Part shown: positions 8,427 to 15,517 of the stretch, in pieces
Numbering within the stretch: the first letter of the stretch is position 1
How the letters are laid out: each line of letters opens with the position of its first letter
Notes under the pieces: generated by a model
Told to the model about the DNA's origin: nothing
Databases searched by the model: none
The model's input: the letters and a program-made list of their open reading frames with translations, nothing else
DNA from: Tunturiibacter empetritectus
Lineage (GTDB): Bacteria > Acidobacteriota > Terriglobia > Terriglobales > Acidobacteriaceae
Length of the DNA: 64,000 nucleotides
Reading direction: 5' to 3'
Assembly (NCBI RefSeq): GCF_013410875.1
Contig: NZ_JACCCU010000001.1
Coordinates: forward strand, 1,488,001-1,552,000
Made by a program: the position numbers and the translations under genes

Positions 8427-9530
8427 TCACTCCCCCTTCAGCAGCGCAGCTGGCTGCAGACCACGCATCACCCGGGCAGGGAACAGTGCCGCCATCGCGG
8501 CGATCACCACATTCAGCAGCAGCACCAGTGGCAGCACCGAAGGCCGCGGCAGTGTCGCAGTATGGAAGTTCCCTTCGCTGATGGCCCATGCTGCTGCAGA
8601 TCCGACGATGAAGCCCACCGCAACACCCGCCAGTGCCAGCACCAACGCCTCCAGCAAGAACATTCCCATCAACTGCATCTGCGATCCGCCCAGCGCCTTC
8701 ATCAACGCAAAGTCCCTCCGCCGCTCGAGCACACTCGCCGACAGCGTCGCTAACACACTCACCGCCACAGTCAGCGCAATCAGCAGCACCGCTCCATACA
8801 TCAGCGCGTGGGTGCGATCGACGATCTTCGACTCTCCCTCGACCAGCTGCCGTACGGGTTGGACCTGCATCTCGGGGAAGTCCTGCTGCAGACGCGCTAT
8901 GGCTGCCTCGACCTTCGCTGCCCCTCCCGGAACCTGAAGCTCAATCACGCTTGGCCCAACTCCGGTCCACGCACTGAAGGCGGGTAGCGGCATATAAATG
9001 CGGCTATCTTCGTCGCCACCTGTCTTGATCCGTCCTGCACCATTCAGCGTGATGGCGTGTCCTGCGAAGGTAAGGGCAACCGCGTGTTCATTCCCAACAA
9101 ACTGCGCCGCCCTCTGGCCAAGCAACGCGACGTCCGAAGCCGTAGCGTCGGGCCACGTCTGCACCTGCCACCACGAGTCCAGCCGCCTGACTGCAGCAAA
9201 GTCTGTTCCGGCCACGACCAACGGTGTCCCCGTATCGGTCGTCGCGACGGCATAGGCAAACTCCACGGCCAACGCATCAGGCCCCGCCGCCTCCTGCACG
9301 CGGGCCAGAGCGTCGGTGCGCAGAGGCGAAGAAGCGGGAGCAGAGAGGACAATGTTCGCGCCGAAGCTGCGAAACTCCTTATGCAGCTTGGCGTCGAGAT
9401 CCGCGTAGAGCGTCAGAAGCGCTGTCGCCACGCCAGCCGACACCGTCATCGCCACCAGTGCCGAGAGACTTCGCGCCCTGCGATGCACCAGCGACCGTCG
9501 CAACATGCCAAAGAGGCTCAGCTTCACCAT
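8427..9530 (-). CDS. FtsX-like ABC transporter permease, second of the pair
   Basis: The protein has 367 residues, counted from an ATG that overlaps the TGA of the preceding permease gene (TGATG). A longer in-frame extension upstream lies entirely inside that gene and is rejected. The topology is MacB-like: an N-terminal span (SLSALVAMTVSAGVATALL), a periplasmic domain of about 200 residues containing GANIVLSAPASS, and three C-terminal spans preceded by the FtsX signature VLERRRDFALMKALGGS. It lacks the helix bundle of classical nutrient importers. It probably works as a heterodimer with the neighbouring permease; the exported or relayed substrate is unknown. Confidence 0.85.
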   Translation of the reverse strand: MVKLSLFGMLRRSLVHRRARSLSALVAMTVSAGVATALLTLYADLDAKLHKEFRSFGANIVLSAPASSPLRTDALARVQEAAGPDALAVEFAYAVATTDTGTPLVVAGTDFAAVRRLDSWWQVQTWPDATASDVALLGQRAAQFVGNEHAVALTFAGHAITLNGAGRIKTGGDEDSRIYMPLPAFSAWTGVGPSVIELQVPGGAAKVEAAIARLQQDFPEMQVQPVRQLVEGESKIVDRTHALMYGAVLLIALTVAVSVLATLSASVLERRRDFALMKALGGSQMQLMGMFLLEALVLALAGVAVGFIVGSAAAWAISEGNFHTATLPRPSVLPLVLLLNVVIAAMAALFPARVMRGLQPAALLKGE

Positions 9531-10840
9531 CAGGCATCGGCCCTCAGGATCGCCGAAGGCTCCATACGCAGAGCCGTCCGGATCGACGGCGTGCTTCCCG
9601 CAATCGCAACCACCAGCGCCAGCGCGACGACAACCGGCAGCAACACCGGAATCAACACCGCCTCCGCCGCACCGCCGTCTCCGGCAAAGATCCTCGCGCC
9701 GAGCCACGCAGCAAGCCCCGAACCGAGCAGATAGCCAATAGTTCCCGCGATCAGCGCGAGCAGTCCGGCCTCTGCATAGAAGAGCAGGGCAATGGCACCT
9801 TTGCTTGCACCCAGCGAACGCATCAAGCCAATCTCTCCTTGGCGTTCAAGAATCGCAGTCGCCATTGCGGCGCTTACTGCAAACCCCGCAGCCAGCAGTG
9901 CTGCCGCGCTGATCAGCCACATCAGCCCCGAGATTCGCTTCAGCACATTGCCTTCGCTTTGTTCCACGCGCCGCACCTGCTCCGCCTGCGCTCCAGGAAT
10001 CGCTTCACGAATCTGATAGGCAATTGAGTTCGCATAGGGACGGCAGTACCAGATCTCTCGCTGCTTCGGCGGCAGGGAATCAGGATCGACCCGCGCAAAC
10101 GCATCCTCCGGCTTCGTACGGGCGCTTACCTCAACACGACGGACGGCATCGTTTGCGCCGGCGTAGGCTTGCGCGTCGTGGAGCGTAAGCAGGATGCCAT
10201 TGTCATCTTCGCCGCCCGTTGTGACGATGCCGGTAACATCTGCAGACAGTCGCGAAGAGGGCGCAGCCTGCGCACCCTGCATGACAAAGGTGTCGCCGAC
10301 CTTGAGGCCAAGCTTCTTCGCAAGATTCGCCCCAACCACTACACCCCTGCTACCCGGACTGTTCTGTGGCGCAGGCCATGATCCTTCGAGATGCCACCAC
10401 GGATGCAGTGTCGGCGCTCCCGTCTTCAATGTGTTGAAGTCATGATCGAACCAATAACCGACTGCATTTACGGCAATGAGCGGATCTCCGTCCTTTCGCG
10501 CAATCGCCATCTGCGCAGGCAACTCCGGCGAGACGCCAGTGATGTTGTTCGCCCAGAAGATGGTCTTGAGCTTCGCCAGATCGCTCTCCTTCAGGTAAGC
10601 GCCGCCAGAAGCAGGCTTCAGATCCACCCCGCCCACCTTCACATCAAGCAGATCGGCCTTCGGATAAACAACAATATTGGCTCCATAGACTGCAAGCTCT
10701 TTATGGATTCGATCGCCAATCGTCGTTGCGAGTGCAAGCATCGCCGTCACGGCCGTCGTCCCAAGCAGAATCGCCACACCCGCCAGCATCTTGCGGCGGC
10801 GCTGCCTGCGAAAGCTCTCCATGAGGAGGCGAAAGAACAT
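9530..10840 (-). CDS. FtsX-like ABC transporter permease, first of the pair
   Basis: This 436-residue paralogue of the following gene has the same architecture: a first span (KMLAGVAILLGTTAVTAMLA), a large extracytoplasmic domain starting KELAVYGANIVVYPKADLLD, and three C-terminal spans with ILERQGEIGLMRSLGASKGA. The matching GANIV phrase in both permeases suggests an old duplication. The periplasmic domain carries a few residues sometimes used for metal (Asp/Glu/His) but no clear heme or Cys motif. It starts 26 bases after the FTR1-DUF2318 gene stops, consistent with one transcript. The two-permease organisation corresponds to Cj1661/Cj1662 of Campylobacter. Confidence 0.85.
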   Translation of the reverse strand: MFFRLLMESFRRQRRRKMLAGVAILLGTTAVTAMLALATTIGDRIHKELAVYGANIVVYPKADLLDVKVGGVDLKPASGGAYLKESDLAKLKTIFWANNITGVSPELPAQMAIARKDGDPLIAVNAVGYWFDHDFNTLKTGAPTLHPWWHLEGSWPAPQNSPGSRGVVVGANLAKKLGLKVGDTFVMQGAQAAPSSRLSADVTGIVTTGGEDDNGILLTLHDAQAYAGANDAVRRVEVSARTKPEDAFARVDPDSLPPKQREIWYCRPYANSIAYQIREAIPGAQAEQVRRVEQSEGNVLKRISGLMWLISAAALLAAGFAVSAAMATAILERQGEIGLMRSLGASKGAIALLFYAEAGLLALIAGTIGYLLGSGLAAWLGARIFAGDGGAAEAVLIPVLLPVVVALALVVAIAGSTPSIRTALRMEPSAILRADA

Positions 10841-10866
10841 CTAGCGATCCCTCATCGTTCGATCTT

Positions 10867-12141
10867 TCATCGTTCAAAGACCGGAGCCAGTTCGCGGAGG
10901 TCCGCCGCCTCAATCACCAACTGCCCACCACCCACGGTCGACTTCAGCGGGATGGGATTGCAGCCGCCCTTCATCCCCATCGAGTTCGCATTCAAAGGCG
11001 AAGCGCACATCTTGCAGGTGATCCCCTGATCGCCGATGTAGAAGCCAACCGGCCCGCAGATCTGACAGGCGTCGGCAACCGAGACGATATTCCCGTCTGG
11101 CTTTTTGAAGAGCAGAAACCTGATCTCTACGTTGCCGCCCTTGCCGTCGTCCAGGTGCACGCCGTAGCGATGCAACTTGTCGTCGTTGACATCCGCCGTA
11201 GGCAGCGTCACCTGCGAACCGACCAGCGTCACCGCGGCAGTGGGGGAGAGGGCGGTAGAGCTCTTCGCATAGATGAACTCGGCTGTGGAGAGAAAGATGA
11301 AGACGAAGCTGGTTGCAATGACGGCGGTCATCCACATCTTTTCGCGCCGCTGGGTCCACTCAGCACGCCGCTTGTCGGCAGGGGTCGCGCTCGCGTTTAG
11401 CACGGCGGGTGCGCGGCGCTTGTACTCCAACAGCATCATCAATCCGGCGAGCGCCAGCATCGTGACGAAGAAGAAGAGATCGTTGCGGACGATGGGGCCG
11501 ATCAGACGCATCTCCGTGGGACTCGACGGAAGCACCCCATTCTCGCTGAGCTCATGCAGCCCACTGACGATCAGCTGGAAGGCCACGAAGTACAGAATGA
11601 CGGTGGTGACGCGGAAGAATCGCTGCAGGTTGATCTTCACGCTGCCCCGAATGAACAGAACGCCGAAGACGATCGCAACTGCGATCCCCAGCAGCGTTCC
11701 GGTAAAGCTGAGCAGCTCGGTCGAGTTCAGGGTGACAGCGGACAGAATCAACACCGTCTCGACGCCCTCGCGCAGGACCAGCAGAAAGACGAAGAAGAAC
11801 AGCCCCGCCTTCGACACTCCCGCCGGGCCGGTGTACTGGGAGATCTTCTCCTCGATCGATCCCTTCATGGTGCGGGCGGTCTTGTGCATAAACCAGATCA
11901 TGCTAATTACGAAGACGGCGGCGCCCAGCATCACCCAGCCTTCGAAGATGTCCGTATTGAACTGGCTGCGGGCGATCACGACTGCGCCCGCGACGCTTGC
12001 AGCGATGGCGGAACCTAGGGCCCAGAAGACTGTTCGCTTCAGCTCGGGCCTGCCGATCTTGGACAGGTAGGCGAAGACAATGCCGACAATCAGCGATGCT
12101 TCGACCCCCTCGCGGAGCGTGATGATAAATGCCTGCAACAT
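10867..12141 (-). CDS. FTR1-type iron permease fused to a DUF2318 Fe-S-type domain
   Basis: This 424-residue fusion has two parts. Residues 1-240 are an FTR1/EfeU permease with seven probable spans and both REGVE motifs (residues 10-14 and 124-128), whose Glu residues bind Fe(III) in the family. After a loop and another span (about 270-288), residues 318-424 form a DUF2318 domain outside the membrane with CxxC at 359-362, CxxC at 376-379 and Cys394, spacing suited to a metal or Fe-S site. The ATG at 12141 follows a purine-rich stretch; an upstream in-frame extension of 109 residues shows no conserved features and is rejected. With the downstream ABC genes this resembles the Campylobacter P19 locus, but P19 itself is absent. 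Confidence 0.88.
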   Translation of the reverse strand: MLQAFIITLREGVEASLIVGIVFAYLSKIGRPELKRTVFWALGSAIAASVAGAVVIARSQFNTDIFEGWVMLGAAVFVISMIWFMHKTARTMKGSIEEKISQYTGPAGVSKAGLFFFVFLLVLREGVETVLILSAVTLNSTELLSFTGTLLGIAVAIVFGVLFIRGSVKINLQRFFRVTTVILYFVAFQLIVSGLHELSENGVLPSSPTEMRLIGPIVRNDLFFFVTMLALAGLMMLLEYKRRAPAVLNASATPADKRRAEWTQRREKMWMTAVIATSFVFIFLSTAEFIYAKSSTALSPTAAVTLVGSQVTLPTADVNDDKLHRYGVHLDDGKGGNVEIRFLLFKKPDGNIVSVADACQICGPVGFYIGDQGITCKMCASPLNANSMGMKGGCNPIPLKSTVGGGQLVIEAADLRELAPVFER

Positions 12142-12240
12142 AACGTCTTTCTTCTTCCCTGGCGGCACTCCGGATAGCCGACGGCAGCCAGCCCGAGCCC
12201 AATCTCCATGAGGCTGGATCAACCCTCGCCGCCAGTATCT

Positions 12241-12269
12241 AGTGTAATGAGGACTAAATTGGTCGTCAA
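12241..12269 (-). promoter_or_regulatory. Candidate sigma-70 promoter of the iron operon
   Basis: On the minus strand TTGACG (12269-12264) and TACACT (12246-12241) are separated by exactly 17 bases, about 100 bases upstream of the FTR1 start. I see no convincing Fur box overlapping it, although GATAATC occurs a little further upstream. Confidence 0.4.
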
Positions 12270-12405
12270 TCAAGGACGCTCGATTATCAGCCGCGATTTT
12301 TTTTGACCGGTAACAATCGCGGGCAAAGATCGCAGGGAAAGATCGCGGAACTCGGCGCCGCTCTGAGAGATACGGCCTAACGTGGAGACACCGTATCCTG
12401 TAGAA

Positions 12406-13116
12406 ATGTTCGATCTGCCCGAGGATCTCTTCGCCAACCCAGTGTGGACCGCTCTCCACACCAGGCACCGCCAGTTTGCGATTTCAGCTGGGGAGGCCTG
12501 CCGCTATCCTGCTGCGGTAGTGCCCTTTGCGGCCGTCGCTGCCCCCACCGAGACGGCACTCTTGCAGCTTCACTCTCTCCTGGCGCCTGGTGAGTCGGTC
12601 TGGATCGTGGGCGAAAGCTACCCTCATCCGCCGCAGCTGGTCTTTGAGCAGACGCTCGAGTGTCTCCAGATGGTTCTTCCGGCGGAGATCGAGCCGCCTG
12701 CCGCGACGGTCGAGATCGCCCAGCTCTCATGCCGGGAGGCACTGGAGATGGTAGCCCTCACCGACCTCGCATTTCCGGGCTTCTTTCGCAGCAAAACCTG
12801 CGAGATGGGCTCGTACTTCGGGGTGCGGTCTGATGGCCAGCTTGTCGCCATGGGGGGCGAGCGCCTCAAACTCGACGGGCCTCTGAAGAGCTATTCTGAA
12901 ATCAGTGGAGTCTGCACGCATCCCGACCACCGTGGCAAAGGATATGCCGAAAATCTGATCTGGCATCTGGGGAGAAAACATCGCCGCGACGGCTTGGTCT
13001 CCTGGCTCCATGTCAGCGCCACGAATGATCGCGCAATCCAGCTCTATCTTCGAATGGGATTCGTCGAGGCTCGCAGAGTTATGCTGCATCGTATTTCGCA
13101 AAGGCTAAAGGAATGA
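12406..13116 (+). CDS. GNAT family N-acetyltransferase (FR47-like)
   Basis: The protein has about 236 residues. The C-terminal half is a GNAT fold with the acetyl-CoA loop in EISGVCTHPDHRGKGYAENL (Q/RxxGxG/A-type HRGKGYA) and the terminal strand NDRAIQLYLRMGFVEARRVM. The N-terminal half (LFANPVWTALHTRHRQFA, then YPAAVVPFAAVA) is that of FR47-like acetyltransferases. The substrate is unknown. I chose the ATG at 12406; a GTG eight codons upstream is also possible and neither has a strong Shine-Dalgarno. It is transcribed divergently from the iron operon and followed after 12 bases by the VanZ-like gene, so the two may be cotranscribed. Confidence 0.82.
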   Translation: MFDLPEDLFANPVWTALHTRHRQFAISAGEACRYPAAVVPFAAVAAPTETALLQLHSLLAPGESVWIVGESYPHPPQLVFEQTLECLQMVLPAEIEPPAATVEIAQLSCREALEMVALTDLAFPGFFRSKTCEMGSYFGVRSDGQLVAMGGERLKLDGPLKSYSEISGVCTHPDHRGKGYAENLIWHLGRKHRRDGLVSWLHVSATNDRAIQLYLRMGFVEARRVMLHRISQRLKE

Positions 13117-13128
13117 GACCATCAGCAT

Positions 13129-13509
13129 ATGTTGGAAGAACGTAAACGCCGCTCTGCAGTCATTATTCTGGGCTGCGTCTCGATGGTGTTGCTTGCCGTG
13201 TTGTCCTTCCTGCCCAACCAGGACAAGCTTCTGTTGCACACCACCGGACACTACCACCGCCTGGGGCATGTGCTGGCCTTTCTTGCCGTAACTGTTCTGC
13301 TGGTCAGCAGCGTAACCTCGCTGTGGTCTCGATTTGCCTTGGCCGCGGTGGTCGTGTCCTTCGGATATCTTCTGGAGTTTCTGGAGCACGTTATCTACAA
13401 GAATGCATTGGAGCGGTCCGACATCATGATCGACACGCTCGGCGTTATCTTCGGACTGATCCTGGTGCTCGTCCGCGACGAATACAGACGTAACCAGCGG
13501 TTCGAGTAG
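13129..13509 (+). CDS. VanZ-like small membrane protein
   Basis: This 126-residue protein has four predicted membrane spans (IILGCVSMVLLAVLSFLP, LGHVLAFLAVTVLLVSSV, FALAAVVVSFGYLLEFLEHV, DIMIDTLGVIFGLILVLV). The VanZ-like pattern is visible: a His-rich loop (HTTGHYHRLGHVLAF), a Glu in the third span (LLEFLEH) and Asp residues before the last span (SDIMIDTLGVIFG). VanZ-like proteins occur in many bacteria; one lowers teicoplanin binding, but most have no known function. It follows the GNAT gene closely. Confidence 0.7.
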   Translation: MLEERKRRSAVIILGCVSMVLLAVLSFLPNQDKLLLHTTGHYHRLGHVLAFLAVTVLLVSSVTSLWSRFALAAVVVSFGYLLEFLEHVIYKNALERSDIMIDTLGVIFGLILVLVRDEYRRNQRFE

Positions 13510-13576
13510 GCACAAGGAGGCTTTCCACAGAGGAATCTATGGTTTTTGCAAGGTATTCTCTGGATTTGAGTTTGTA

Positions 13577-13653
13577 TGGTGCGCCCGGAAGGATTCGAAC
13601 CTCCGACCCTTTGGTTCGTAGCCAAATGCTCTATCCAACTGAGCTACGGGCGC
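13577..13653 (-). tRNA. tRNA-Arg (anticodon ACG)
   Basis: The 77-nt cloverleaf reads GCGCCCG at the 5' acceptor side and CGGGCGC-A-CCA at the 3' end, with CCA encoded. The D-arm is AGCTCAGTTGGATAGAGC, the anticodon loop CTACGAA, and the T-loop GTTCGAATC is canonical. ACG is deaminated to ICG to read CGU/CGC/CGA. Confidence 0.97.
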
Positions 13654-13679
13654 ACATTGCGTGGGGTTGCAACCATTTA

Positions 13680-13708
13680 AAGATATAGGATTTCGCTCTA
13701 TGGGGCAA
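13680..13708 (-). promoter_or_regulatory. Candidate promoter of tRNA-Arg(ACG)
   Basis: On the minus strand TTGCCC (13708-13703) and TATCTT (13685-13680) are 17 bases apart, 27 bases before the mature tRNA. The same -35 word and spacing occur before the second tRNA-Arg at 21678-21706, which supports both. Confidence 0.45.
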
Positions 13709-13817
13709 ACTGGGCGTAGTCCCGAGGCGAATATCGACAAAGGTCTCCGGCAACTGAGAAACTGCCCCTGTGAAATAATTTCGTACGTTCAAACAGTGCC
13801 GTGTCCGGAGGTGGAAC

Positions 13818-14486
13818 TTGGCCGTTGATGAGAGAGACGCGAAAGAGAAAGACGCAAAAGAACCGGCGTCTTCTTTAGGCAAGCTGAGCCGCAGATCCTT
13901 TCTGTCCCACATGGGAGCAGCCGGGGTTGCTACGGCGGCGACAGCAGTCACTCCGCTGGCCGTCTCCACTGCGATAGCGGAGACGCAGGAGCGAACAGCT
14001 CCTCAAACACAGGCGATACCCGGAACTATGCCGGTCACTCTTAAGGTGAACGGCCAGTCGTATTCGGTACAGATCGATCCGCGTGCGACGCTGCTGGACA
14101 CCCTACGCGAGACGCTGCATCTGACCGGCACCAAAAAAGGTTGCGACCACGGGCAATGTGGCGCGTGTACTGTGCATATCAATGGCCGGCGCGTGAACAG
14201 CTGCCTTACCTTCGCGGGCATGCAGCAAAACGTTGAGATCACCACCATCGAAGGCCTCGGTCAACCCGGCCACCTGCACCCCATGCAGGAGGCGTTTGTG
14301 GAGCACGACGGTTTTCAGTGCGGATATTGCACTTCAGGACAGATCATGTCTGCTGTCGCTATGGTGAAAGAACCGTGGGGCACAGGGGATAGTGATGTGA
14401 AGGAGGCGATGAGCGGCAACATCTGCCGCTGCGGAGCGTACCCCAACATCGTTGCAGCCGTCCAGGCAGTTCGACGAATGGCATAG
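13818..14486 (+). CDS. paoA: Aldehyde oxidoreductase 2Fe-2S subunit, Tat-exported
   Basis: This 222-residue small subunit of a PaoABC-type molybdenum enzyme has a Tat signal at residues 24-55 (SRRSFLSHMGAAG, then an Ala/Thr-rich core), so the complex is periplasmic. A plant-ferredoxin-type cluster follows (GCDHGQCGACTVHINGRRVN) and a second, xanthine-oxidase-type cluster (FQCGYCTSGQ and GNICRCGAYPN). The TTG at 13818 is chosen because GGAGG ends a few bases before it and no ATG lies between it and the Tat motif. Genes B and C follow with gaps of 13 and 10 bases. The E. coli enzyme oxidises aromatic aldehydes; the substrate here is inferred only. Confidence 0.92.
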   Translation: MAVDERDAKEKDAKEPASSLGKLSRRSFLSHMGAAGVATAATAVTPLAVSTAIAETQERTAPQTQAIPGTMPVTLKVNGQSYSVQIDPRATLLDTLRETLHLTGTKKGCDHGQCGACTVHINGRRVNSCLTFAGMQQNVEITTIEGLGQPGHLHPMQEAFVEHDGFQCGYCTSGQIMSAVAMVKEPWGTGDSDVKEAMSGNICRCGAYPNIVAAVQAVRRMA

Positions 14487-14499
14487 GAGGAGATCGGCG

Positions 14500-15507
14500 A
14501 TGGAACTCTTCGAACTGGTGACGGCCCAGACGGTCCCGGAGGCAGTGAAGGCTCAGGCGAAATCCTCCACCGCGCAGAATGGCGCAGAGGTGCGATTCAT
14601 CGCAGGCGGCACCAACCTGATCGACTACATGAAGCTGAACGTCGAGCGGCCTACCCGTTTGGTGGACATCAACGGTCTGCCTCTTGACCGGATCGAAAAG
14701 ACTGCCGACGGCGCACTGAAGATCGGCGCTCTCGCACGGAACGCGGACGTGGCCCAGGATGCGACCGTGAAGGAGCAGTATGCGGTTCTGTCGCAGGCAC
14801 TGCTGGCTGGTGCCTCGCCGCAGTTGCGCAACATGGCGACGACAGGAGGCAACCTGCTCCAGAAGACACGCTGCGTCTACTACAGGGATACGGCGACTGG
14901 ATGCAACAAGCGCGAGCCGGGCTCTGGCTGCTCCGCAATCGGTGGCTACAACCGCATGCTGGCGATTCTGGGGACGAGTGAACACTGCATTGCGACCAAT
15001 CCCTCCGACCAGAACGTCGCGCTGATGGTGCTCGATGCTGTGGTTCATATCGAAGGCGTGAAGGGCCAGCGGACCGTGCCGATTGCAGAGTTCTACGTCG
15101 TTCCCGGATCCACCCCGCAGCGGGAGACTGTGTTGGAGCCGGGCGATCTGGTCACGCATGTCACATTGCCGAAGATGCCGTCTGGCGCGAAGAGCGTGTA
15201 CTTGAAGCTGCGCGATCGTGCCTCCTACGAGTTCGCGCTGGCCTCCGCAGCGATTGTTATGAAGCAGGATGCAGGCGGCAAGATCGAATTCATTCGCGTC
15301 GCGATGGGTGGGGTTGGAACAAAGCCGTGGCGCTCAACGGAAGCCGAGAGAGCGCTTCTTGGAAGGGCTGCAAACTCTGCCAACTTCCGGACCGCAGCAG
15401 AGGTTGCGCTTCACGGTGCAAAGCCTCAGAGCCAGAACGGATTCAAAGTAGAGCTGGCGAAACGCTGCCTGACACACGCGATGGGACAAGCGAGCCAAAG
15501 CGCCTAA
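14500..15507 (+). CDS. paoB: Aldehyde oxidoreductase FAD-binding subunit
   Basis: This 335-residue medium subunit of the molybdopterin dehydrogenase complex has the FAD pyrophosphate-binding phrases EVRFIAGGTNLIDYMKLN and LRNMATTGGNLLQKTRC. It carries the extra Cys cluster that marks PaoB (TRCVYY, GCNKREPGSGCSA, TSEHCIATNPSD), which binds a [4Fe-4S] cluster in the E. coli enzyme. The C-terminal CO dehydrogenase flavoprotein domain follows (FALASAAIVMK, RVAMGGVGTKPWR). The ATG at 14500 has a strong AGGAGGAGA upstream; a longer frame running into paoA is rejected. Confidence 0.93.
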   Translation: MELFELVTAQTVPEAVKAQAKSSTAQNGAEVRFIAGGTNLIDYMKLNVERPTRLVDINGLPLDRIEKTADGALKIGALARNADVAQDATVKEQYAVLSQALLAGASPQLRNMATTGGNLLQKTRCVYYRDTATGCNKREPGSGCSAIGGYNRMLAILGTSEHCIATNPSDQNVALMVLDAVVHIEGVKGQRTVPIAEFYVVPGSTPQRETVLEPGDLVTHVTLPKMPSGAKSVYLKLRDRASYEFALASAAIVMKQDAGGKIEFIRVAMGGVGTKPWRSTEAERALLGRAANSANFRTAAEVALHGAKPQSQNGFKVELAKRCLTHAMGQASQSA

Positions 15508-15517
15508 GGAGACGACG

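Noticed and set aside
12142..12468. N-terminal extension of the FTR1 fusion to an upstream start at 12468
   Set aside because: The added 109 residues are Arg-rich and unconserved, overlap the divergent GNAT gene and would hide the normal first span with its REGVE motif.
13654..13817. A possible molybdenum-cofactor riboswitch upstream of paoA
   Set aside because: The gene context made me look, but I could not find the conserved Moco RNA helices; the segment is explained by the tRNA promoter and a normal leader.
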